Source of the DNA: CAZJBP01 sp964544115
Lineage (GTDB): Bacteria > Verrucomicrobiota > Kiritimatiellia > UBA8416 > JADHWI01
Reading direction: 5' to 3'
DNA length: 9,840 bases
Assembly: GCA_964544115.1 (NCBI GenBank)
Contig: CAZJBP010000138.1
Location: forward strand, 1-9,840
The notes below the pieces were generated by a model. It was not told where the DNA came from. It ran no database searches and saw only the letters and a program-made list of their open reading frames with translations. A program made the translations under genes and the position numbers. This document shows positions 1 through 5,765 of the stretch, piece by piece (the first letter of the stretch is position 1; each line of letters begins with the position of its first letter).

Positions 1-583
1 GCGCGTAGAACTTGCCCGGGTGGACGCGGCTGGGCACGAGGTAGTCGCGCGCCCCCTCCGGCGAACTGCTCGTCAGGATCGGCGTCTGGAACTCGTTGAA
101 GCCCAGCTCCTGCATCCGGCGGCGGATCCACGAGATGACCTTCGAGCGCAGGAGGATGTTCTTCTGCAGGCGCGGGCGCCGCAGGTCGAGGAACCGGTAC
201 TTCAGCCGCATCTCCTCCGGCCCGTCCTCCTCGCCCGCCAGGTAGAGCGGGAGGTTCACGTCGACCGGCCCCTGCACCGTCATCTCATGGGCTGCCAGCT
301 CCACCTCGCCGGTGGGCAGGGCGGGGTTGATCGTCTCCGGCGCGCGCCGCTTGACCAGGCCGGTCACGGTGATGACCGTCTCCAGCTTGAGGTGCTGGCA
401 CGCGTCGAAGAGCTCGCGGTCCGGGTGCACGACCACCTGCGTCACCCCGTAATGGTCGCGCAGGTCGATGAACAGCAGGCTGCCGTGGTCGCGCTTGCGA
501 TACACCCAGCCGGACAGCCGCGCGGTCGTGCCGGCGTCGGAGGATCGAAGTTCGCCACAGGTATGCGATCGGAATGGATGCAT
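1..583 (-). CDS. aspS: Aspartyl-tRNA synthetase, N-terminal part (cut by window edge)
   Basis: Cytoplasmic class II aminoacyl-tRNA synthetase that charges tRNA-Asp (or tRNA-Asp and tRNA-Asn in non-discriminating forms) with aspartate. Only the first 194 residues are present; bacterial AspRS is usually about 590. The protein opens with the family's H-T-C-G-E-L-R, then the OB-fold anticodon-binding domain (G-W-V-Y-R-K-R-D-H-G and F-I-D-L-R-D, about residues 24-50). The catalytic domain starts near residue 130 with R-L-K-Y-R-F-L-D-L-R-R. Class II motif 1 follows (E-F-Q-T-P-I-L), then S-P-E-G-A-R-D-Y-L-V-P-S-R-V-H-P-G-K-F-Y-A at the edge. The ATG at 583-581 is chosen because homology begins within about six residues and an AGGGAG Shine-Dalgarno sits 7 bases upstream. 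Motifs 2 and 3 lie outside the window. The gene is downstream of the PQQ-like gene on the same strand with 63 bases between. The family assignment is very secure; whether it is discriminating cannot be judged here. Confidence 0.97.
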   Translation of the reverse strand, partial: MHPFRSHTCGELRSSDAGTTARLSGWVYRKRDHGSLLFIDLRDHYGVTQVVVHPDRELFDACQHLKLETVITVTGLVKRRAPETINPALPTGEVELAAHEMTVQGPVDVNLPLYLAGEEDGPEEMRLKYRFLDLRRPRLQKNILLRSKVISWIRRRMQELGFNEFQTPILTSSSPEGARDYLVPSRVHPGKFYA

Positions 584-646
584 GGCTTTTCTCCCTGAAA
601 AGGCGCCCACTCTAGACGGGATGCCGCCGGTTTTCAGCCTAAATCG

Positions 647-1861
647 TCAGCGCACGTCGATGCAGACCAGGTCCCCGGGCTGGTTGCGGCAGTACACGCG
701 GCCGCCGGAGAAGGCGGGCGCGGTCCAGCACAGCTTGCGGTCGAGAGCCTGCGCCTCGGACAGCCGCGCGAAGCCCTTCGGCGTCGCCTCCGCAATCGTG
801 AGCTTGCCGGCCTCATGCAGGATCAGCAGCTTGCCGTCGACCAGGATCAGCGACGAGAAGCCCGTGTCCTCGGACCAGACTTCCTTGCCGGTTTCGAACT
901 CGACGCAGCGCAGCCGCCCCTTGCCGGCGTTGCCGTCGCAGCCATAAAGGTAGCCCTCGCGCAGGATGCTGGAGGCGAACTGGCTGGCAATGAGCTTGTT
1001 CTGCCACACCACGGCCGGAGGCGTCTGCGCGAGATCCAGCACGGCGCTGCCGGAGCCGTAGCCGGACGAAATGAAGACCTTGCTGCCGAGGGGAACGGGA
1101 TCGGGGGCATTCACGTTGTAGCTGGTCTTCCAGGGGTGCGACCAGAGGACCTTGCCGCTGTCCGCGGTGACGCCGAAGAGGGCTTCGGCGCCGAAGATCA
1201 GCAGGCCCGGCTTGCCGTCGAGCGTGCAGGCCACCGGCGAGGCATAGCCGCCGACGCCGGTGCCGGTGGACCATGCCACGGCGCCGGTATCCTTCTTAAG
1301 AGCCAGGCCGCTGCTGCCGGCGTTGAGGATCAGCAGGTCGCCGACAACCAGCGGCGAACCGGCCAGCCCCCAGTTCAGGTTGGCAATGCCCGCATCGGCG
1401 ACAAGGTTCTTGCGCCAGACCACCTTCCCGTCGGCGGCATCCAGGCACACGACCGCCCCCTCGCGGCTCATCGCAAAGAGCTTGCCGCCCTCGACGGCCG
1501 GCGTGGCCCGCGGCCCCTTGTATGCATCGCCGCCCCCCTCGGCCGGGTGCCCCTGGTTCCACAGGAGCGCCCCCGACGCCGCGTCGAAGCAGTACACGCG
1601 GTCCTGCCCGTTGCTGTTGCCGGTGGCGTAGACCTTGCCGCCCGCGATGACCGGCGAGGCATAGCCCTCCCCGATGGAGGCGCGCCAGGCCACCTTCGCC
1701 CCGCCCTCCAACGCCTTCGGGTTCCAGCCGCCCTCATCCGACATGCCGTTGCGGTTGGGTCCCCGCCACTGCGGCCAGTCGCCCGCCAGGGCGGACGCCG
1801 CCAAGAGCGACGCCGTTACCGAACCCGCGATGACCTGTGTGTAGCCCCGATGTGTCTGCAT
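647..1861 (-). CDS. Secreted PQQ-like beta-propeller repeat protein
   Basis: A 404-residue exported protein of the PQQ-binding-like beta-propeller family (quinoprotein/BamB-like fold). The precise function is unknown. A Sec signal peptide covers residues 1-26: a basic start, a hydrophobic core at 10-25 and an A-L-A cleavage site before G27. The mature protein begins with D-W-P-Q-W-R-G-P-N-R-N-G, an N-terminal signature that I associate with propellers from planctomycetes and related phyla. Propeller repeats with the G-x-V-x-x-D-x-x-x-G-x-x-x-W pattern then recur: VYCFDAASGALLW (89-101), VVCLDAADGKVVW (137-149), LKKDTGAVAW, GVTADSGKVLW and CVEFETGKEVW. Two degenerate ones near the C-terminus suggest seven or eight blades. 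The start at 1861-1859 gives the signal peptide and has GAGG 8 bases upstream. The open frame continues further upstream, but that part is antisense to pyrE. There are no dehydrogenase active-site features or haem motifs, so enzyme activity should not be assumed. A BamB-type scaffold is possible but unproven. Confidence 0.9.
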   Translation of the reverse strand: MQTHRGYTQVIAGSVTASLLAASALAGDWPQWRGPNRNGMSDEGGWNPKALEGGAKVAWRASIGEGYASPVIAGGKVYATGNSNGQDRVYCFDAASGALLWNQGHPAEGGGDAYKGPRATPAVEGGKLFAMSREGAVVCLDAADGKVVWRKNLVADAGIANLNWGLAGSPLVVGDLLILNAGSSGLALKKDTGAVAWSTGTGVGGYASPVACTLDGKPGLLIFGAEALFGVTADSGKVLWSHPWKTSYNVNAPDPVPLGSKVFISSGYGSGSAVLDLAQTPPAVVWQNKLIASQFASSILREGYLYGCDGNAGKGRLRCVEFETGKEVWSEDTGFSSLILVDGKLLILHEAGKLTIAEATPKGFARLSEAQALDRKLCWTAPAFSGGRVYCRNQPGDLVCIDVR

Positions 1862-1901
1862 ATCGTGAACCTCGCTCCCGGCGCCCCTGCGCGGCCGCCA
1901 C

Positions 1902-1929
1902 TGTATAGGGAGGCGCGACCCGACTTCAA
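1902..1929 (-). promoter_or_regulatory. Predicted sigma70-type promoter for the PQQ-like gene
   Basis: On the minus strand TTGAAG (1929-1924) is followed after 16 bases by TATACA (1907-1902). Each box matches four of six consensus bases. Transcription would start near 1895, giving a leader of about 33 bases that contains the GAGG ribosome site. The -35 box lies in the left arm of an inverted repeat. This is seen by eye only, and sigma factor preference in this organism is unknown. Confidence 0.45.
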
Positions 1930-1952
1930 GACTCACCGGCCTTGAAATCGGG
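1919..1952. repeat. Inverted repeat between divergent promoters (possible operator)
   Basis: Arms CCCGACTTCAAG (1919-1930) and CTTGAAATCGGG (1941-1952) are 12 bases each, complementary at 11 positions, around a 10-base spacer. The inner six bases, TTCAAG/CTTGAA, match perfectly. The arms contain the predicted -35 boxes of both divergent promoters, so a dimeric regulator bound here could control both directions. Neither predicted transcript includes the repeat, which argues against an RNA hairpin role unless transcription enters from further away. The symmetry might also arise simply from two similar -35 boxes, although the match extends six bases beyond them. Confidence 0.55.
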
Positions 1953-1970
1953 GGGCCATCCGGATAGCCT
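1942..1970 (+). promoter_or_regulatory. Predicted sigma70-type promoter for pyrE and downstream genes
   Basis: TTGAAA (1942-1947, five of six consensus bases) is followed after 17 bases by TAGCCT (1965-1970, a weak -10 with the key T, A and final T). The start point would fall near 1977, just ahead of the pyrE ribosome site at 1983-1990. It is the best candidate for driving the plus-strand cluster, since later gaps are only 1, 52 and 22 bases and show no convincing promoter. Visual match only. Confidence 0.4.
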
Positions 1971-1994
1971 GCGGCCAGACATGGGGAGGAATGA

Positions 1995-2570
1995 ATGAAC
2001 ACGGACCAAGTTCTGGCCGTCCTGGAGCAGTCCGGGGCGCTGCTCACCGGCCACTTTGAACTCCGATCAGGGCTGCACAGCAACCGCTTCTTCCAGTGCG
2101 CCAACGTGCTGCGGTATCCGCGGCGGGCCGCGCTGCTCTGCGACGAGCTGGTCCGCAAGTACCGCGCGGGCGCAGGGGCGGGCGCCGCGGTCGACAGCGT
2201 GATTGCGCCGGCCATGGGGGGCCTCGCCGTCGGCCACGAGGTCGCCCGGGCGCTGGATGTGAAGTCGATCTTCGCCGAGAAGCAGGACGGGCGGCTGGTC
2301 CTGCGGCGCTTCACGATTGAGCCGGGCGAACGCTTTATCGTGGCGGAGGATGTCATCACCCGGGGCGGCCGCGTGCAGGAGACCCTCGACATCGTGCGCG
2401 GCTGCGGCGGCGTGGTGGTGGCGATCCTCTGCCTCGTCGATCGCAGCGCGGGCCAGGCGCGGTTTGATGCGCCGATGGTCAGCCTGATGGAGTTGGCGCC
2501 GGTGACCTACGATCCAAAGAAGTGCCCGCTGTGCGACCAGGGGCTGCCGCTGGTACACCCGGGGTCATGA
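1995..2570 (+). CDS. pyrE: Orotate phosphoribosyltransferase
   Basis: Cytoplasmic enzyme of de novo pyrimidine synthesis; joins orotate and PRPP to give orotidine 5'-monophosphate and pyrophosphate. At 191 residues it is of normal length. Landmarks in order are the N-terminal substrate segment G-H-F-E-L-R-S-G-L-H-S (19-29), the core strand V-I-A-P-A-M-G-G (69-76), the flexible catalytic loop A-E-K-Q-D-G-R-L-V-L-R-R (94-105), and the PRPP-binding motif F-I-V-A-E-D-V-I-T-R-G-G (114-125). In that motif Arg123 and Arg126 replace the more usual Thr and Ser. The tail C-P-L-C is seen in one branch of the family. The ATG at 1995 is preferred over an out-of-frame ATG at 1991; GGGGAGGA at 1983-1990 serves as the ribosome site. 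The stop is one base before the GTG of the next gene, so translation of the two is probably coupled. Divergent from the PQQ-like gene. Confidence 0.96.
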   Translation: MNTDQVLAVLEQSGALLTGHFELRSGLHSNRFFQCANVLRYPRRAALLCDELVRKYRAGAGAGAAVDSVIAPAMGGLAVGHEVARALDVKSIFAEKQDGRLVLRRFTIEPGERFIVAEDVITRGGRVQETLDIVRGCGGVVVAILCLVDRSAGQARFDAPMVSLMELAPVTYDPKKCPLCDQGLPLVHPGS

Positions 2571-2571
2571 T

Positions 2572-4203
2572 GTGATCAACCAACGGCAGGCGCGGGATGA
2601 AGACGGCGTGCGCGGCATGGGCGCGATGCTCATCGCCGGGATTGCGCTGACCGGTGCGCTGTTCGTTGCCAACCTCCTGCTGGGCGACGTCAACCAGGAC
2701 GAGGGGTGGTACCTCTACGCCGCGCGGCTGGTGTCGCAGGGCCGCCTGCCTTACGTCGACTTCGCCAGCACCCAGGGGCCCGTCATGCCCTTCGTCTACG
2801 CGGCCGCCATGCCGCTGGTCGACCGCTGGGGGGTGGCGGGCGGGCGGGTGTTCACCGCGCTTCTCGGCCTGCTGGCCACCGCCGGGTCCGTCGTGCTGGC
2901 CGCGCGCCTGACGCCGCGGCCCTGGCGCACTGCGGCGGCGGCCCTGGCCCTGGCGTTCGCCGGCGTGAACGTGTACCAGACGTACTTCCTCGCTGTCGTG
3001 AAGACCTACGCGCTGACGGCCGCCCTGCTGACCGGCGGCTACCTGCTGCTCAGCTCCGCGCGCGGGCGGGGCGGGGCGGCGCGGGCCTTCGCGGCCGGCG
3101 CGCTCATGGCGCTGGCCGCGGGGACGCGGCTGTCGGCGGCGTTTGCTCTGCCGGCTCCGTTCCTCTGGCTGGCGTGGCGGGCGCGCCGCAGGGACGCCGG
3201 CGCCGGCGGAGGCGTCGACCTGCGCTGGCTGGCCTTCGGCGGCGGGGCGGCGTTGACCGCCGCGGCCGTGTTCGGTCCGTTTGCCTTCACGGCGCCGCGG
3301 GCGCTGTGGTTTGCGCTGGTGGAGTACCACACCGGCCGCGAGGTCGGGGGCGTTGCCGCGCGCCTGGCGTACAAGGCGGGCTTTGTGTCGCGCTGCGTGG
3401 CGGCGTATGGGGCGGCGGCCGCGGCGGCCGCGGCGGCCGCGCTGTATGCCTGGCTGCAGCCGGGCGGTCGGAAGAACGGAGGGCCGGCGACCGGCGCGGA
3501 GCCGGGGTTTGAAGGCGCGGTGTGGGGCAGCGTCGGGCTGGTGACGGTCATCCATGCGCTGGCGCCGTTTCCCTATGACGACTATCAGGTGTTTGTCTAT
3601 CCGCTGCTGGCCGCGGCGCTGGCGGCGCGGGTGGTGCGACTGGCGGCAGCCGGGGGCGGGCGGCGCGTGCAGTGGGCCGTGGGGGCCGCGGGGGCGGCGT
3701 GCGTGCTGGCGGCCGGGGCGTCGCCGATGGCCTGGCAGTGGGCCATTGGGGAGCGGGACCGGATCTGGTGGCCGCTGCGGGAGCAGTCGCCGCTGGCGCG
3801 GCTGCAGGAAGCCGGGCGGTGGGTGCGGGAGGCGGCGGACGAGCGGGGGGGCGGCGGGCTGTTGACGCAGGACACGTACTTGGCGGTCGAGGCTGGCCTC
3901 GCGGTGCCCGAAGGCATGGAGCTGGGGCCCTTCTGCTACTTCCCAGACTGGACGGACGAGAAGGCGCGCGCCTGCCACGTGCTGAACCGCAAACTGATGG
4001 CGCTGGCGCTGGCGCAGTCAGACGCGCCGGTGGCCGCGTTCAGCGGCTATGGCCTGGCGATCCGCTGCCCGGAGGTGACCGCCCTGCCGCCGGAGGAGCA
4101 GGCCGCACTGTGGGCCGCCGTACGGCAGCGTTACACCGAGGCGCGGGAGGTCGACCACTTCGGCCAGGCGTCGACAAAGCTGGTGATCCTGACCCCTAAG
4201 TGA
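2572..4203 (+). CDS. Polytopic membrane glycosyltransferase, GT-C fold (GT39/RgtA-like)
   Basis: A 543-residue inner-membrane protein, very rich in Ala, Gly and Arg, with about ten hydrophobic spans up to roughly residue 390 and a soluble C-terminal part (392-543). After the first span (18-37) comes an outward loop with D-V-N-Q-D-E-G-W-Y-L-Y-A-A (39-51). An acidic Asp-Glu pair (here D43-E44) followed by an aromatic residue and a helix is the hallmark of GT-C enzymes of the PMT/ArnT/RgtA type, which transfer sugars from polyprenyl-phosphate carriers on the periplasmic face. The acceptor and sugar cannot be told. The GTG at 2572 is used because it sits one base after the pyrE stop. Its ribosome site is weak, and the ATG at 2617 (residue 16), just before the first span, is an alternative. 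Lying upstream of the barrel and exosortase genes, it probably modifies a surface glycan or glycoprotein. The family is moderately sure, the specificity unknown. Confidence 0.75.
   Translation: MINQRQARDEDGVRGMGAMLIAGIALTGALFVANLLLGDVNQDEGWYLYAARLVSQGRLPYVDFASTQGPVMPFVYAAAMPLVDRWGVAGGRVFTALLGLLATAGSVVLAARLTPRPWRTAAAALALAFAGVNVYQTYFLAVVKTYALTAALLTGGYLLLSSARGRGGAARAFAAGALMALAAGTRLSAAFALPAPFLWLAWRARRRDAGAGGGVDLRWLAFGGGAALTAAAVFGPFAFTAPRALWFALVEYHTGREVGGVAARLAYKAGFVSRCVAAYGAAAAAAAAAALYAWLQPGGRKNGGPATGAEPGFEGAVWGSVGLVTVIHALAPFPYDDYQVFVYPLLAAALAARVVRLAAAGGGRRVQWAVGAAGAACVLAAGASPMAWQWAIGERDRIWWPLREQSPLARLQEAGRWVREAADERGGGGLLTQDTYLAVEAGLAVPEGMELGPFCYFPDWTDEKARACHVLNRKLMALALAQSDAPVAAFSGYGLAIRCPEVTALPPEEQAALWAAVRQRYTEAREVDHFGQASTKLVILTPK
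3412..3441 (+). repeat. 9-bp tandem repeat coding for polyalanine
   Basis: Three perfect tandem copies of GCGGCGGCC (3412-3438) plus three further bases lie inside the glycosyltransferase gene. They encode ten consecutive alanines in a predicted membrane span. Because the unit is a multiple of three, copy-number slippage would change the span by three residues without breaking the frame. Confidence 0.9.
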
Positions 4204-4255
4204 GGGTTTGATTCGGACTGGCCCTGTGCACCATCGTTTGCTAGGGTCTCCCACC

Positions 4256-5743
4256 ATGAGAACCTGTGACCTTCTCTTTGGGCGGGCATCCTTTGCGGCC
4301 GGAGTGGCTTTGACGCTGGCGGCCACCGTGGCGCAGGGCCAGATGGTTCGCGTTCAGGCGCAGCGGGAGGTGGAGCCACCGGACTACTCCACGTTCCGCC
4401 TCGGGCCTTTGTACTCCTCCATGTCCTGGGAAGAGACCGTGGGGTATCGCTACACGACCAGTTCGGGGTCGGGCACCGACTACCTCGTGAGCAATGACCG
4501 CGGCGAGATCAAGGAGGACGGCAGCGATTTTCCGATCATCTCCAGCCTGACCTTCCGGAACTACCTCATGCTGAGCCGCTACGCCGACGTCGATGCGTCG
4601 TTCACGGTCAGCTACCTCTACTTCCCCATGAATACCTCGGACGACGAATTCCGCTTCGACATGGCGGGGGAAGGCGTCTACGGCACAGTGTCCAGCGAGT
4701 TCCGCATTTCGCCGTATCTGTACGCTTCCGTCTACGACTCACTCATCTACCGCACGGACTACGTGGACACGCGCGGCAAGTCGGACAACTACGGCGGCAA
4801 TGACTACGAGTACCTGAACAACACCGTCGGGGGCCGGCTCAACTGGCTGATGACGCCGGACGACACGTTAACGCTCTCGCTGAGCCGTGCGGACTGGTGG
4901 TCGATGGATAACTCGTACGACGATCAGGAGCGTACCGAGTACAGCGAGGGCCTGACCTACACCCACGCGCTGGAGGAAGGGATCAACGTCGGAGCCGAGT
5001 CCATCTTTACCCAGTATCTCTACAAGGACGACACACGGCCCGACACGGCTCAGGAAGACTACCGGCTGTTCTCCCGCATCGAACCCGGGGCGGGACCCGC
5101 CTGGATGGAGCGCTCGTCCCTGTCTGCCTATGTGGGTTACTCCCGGGGCTACGATACGTCACGCCCCGACGTTGCGTCCGGCGCGAGCACAACCAATGTG
5201 GTATATGAGAGTTCGGTGGATGAATCGACCATGACCGGCGGCGTCACCCTGGAAACCCATCTTCGCCAGGATCTCACGCATCGCCTGAGCTACGACCACG
5301 GCCTGCGGGACGGGTTCAACAGTGCGTTCGAGCAGACGGACACCGTGGCCTACGCCCTGACGTGGAAGGGCGAGCTCACAACGGTCCAGTTCCGATCGAC
5401 GTATGAGCGTGTGAACCCAAGCTCCGACGCCGAGACCGATTACAGCGACTGGGCCAACGGGGTCACGTGGATGCGCGAGCTCACAAAGCGCATGACCCTC
5501 ACGCTCGGATCGACGTATTGGATACGCACCAACGACGTCACCGGCAATGAAGTTGGCCTTCCGGCCGAGGACACCAACGATTATGACACCTGGGTGTCGC
5601 GCATCTCCACCGCTTACGAGTTAACCGAACGCACCACGTTCACCACGGCGTACTCGTACGCCGAGCGCTTCAGCGATGCCGAGGATCTGGCCTACTCGCG
5701 ACACACCGTTGAGGCGTATCTGACCTACCGGCGTCAGTTCTGA
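4256..5743 (+). CDS. Outer-membrane beta-barrel protein, exosortase-locus type
   Basis: A 495-residue predicted outer-membrane barrel. The signal peptide covers residues 1-28: Arg at 2 and 10, hydrophobic 11-26, A-Q-G before Q29. The mature part is rich in Tyr, Thr, Ser and Asp and shows repeated amphipathic strands of alternating polar and aromatic residues, such as SFTVSYLYF, YLYASVYDSLIY and TLTLSLSRADWW. Short Asp/Asn-rich turns separate them. The chain ends Y-L-T-Y-R-R-Q-F, the terminal-Phe strand recognised by the BAM machinery. ATG 4256 is preferred over a TTG at 4208 because it starts the signal peptide cleanly; AGGG lies 9 bases upstream. It is 22 bases before the exosortase gene. 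Barrels such as EpsL accompany exosortase/exopolysaccharide loci in other bacteria, so export of polymer or anchoring of sorted proteins is a reasonable guess. I cannot assign it to EpsL itself. G+C looks lower than in the preceding gene. Confidence 0.82.
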   Translation: MRTCDLLFGRASFAAGVALTLAATVAQGQMVRVQAQREVEPPDYSTFRLGPLYSSMSWEETVGYRYTTSSGSGTDYLVSNDRGEIKEDGSDFPIISSLTFRNYLMLSRYADVDASFTVSYLYFPMNTSDDEFRFDMAGEGVYGTVSSEFRISPYLYASVYDSLIYRTDYVDTRGKSDNYGGNDYEYLNNTVGGRLNWLMTPDDTLTLSLSRADWWSMDNSYDDQERTEYSEGLTYTHALEEGINVGAESIFTQYLYKDDTRPDTAQEDYRLFSRIEPGAGPAWMERSSLSAYVGYSRGYDTSRPDVASGASTTNVVYESSVDESTMTGGVTLETHLRQDLTHRLSYDHGLRDGFNSAFEQTDTVAYALTWKGELTTVQFRSTYERVNPSSDAETDYSDWANGVTWMRELTKRMTLTLGSTYWIRTNDVTGNEVGLPAEDTNDYDTWVSRISTAYELTERTTFTTAYSYAERFSDAEDLAYSRHTVEAYLTYRRQF

Positions 5744-5765
5744 AACGAGGCCTGCGGTTGAGACG

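Noticed and set aside
584..646. Possible terminator between the PQQ-like gene and aspS
   Set aside because: No stable stem followed by a T-run on the minus strand was found, so the two genes may be co-transcribed.
815..1945. 376-codon plus-strand open frame
   Set aside because: It is antisense to the PQQ-like gene, whose signal peptide and propeller repeats are clear; the translation has no recognisable domain and is typical of a high-GC shadow frame.
1862..2392. N-terminal extension of the PQQ-like frame on the minus strand
   Set aside because: The extension crosses the promoter region and pyrE, and it would bury a clean signal peptide that starts at the ATG at 1861-1859.
2479..3978. 499-codon minus-strand open frame
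   Set aside because: Antisense to the glycosyltransferase gene; low-complexity Arg/Gln/Pro translation without spans or motifs.
4208..4255. TTG start giving 16 more residues on the barrel protein
   Set aside because: The extension places extra residues before a good signal peptide; ATG 4256 has a possible AGGG ribosome site at a workable distance.
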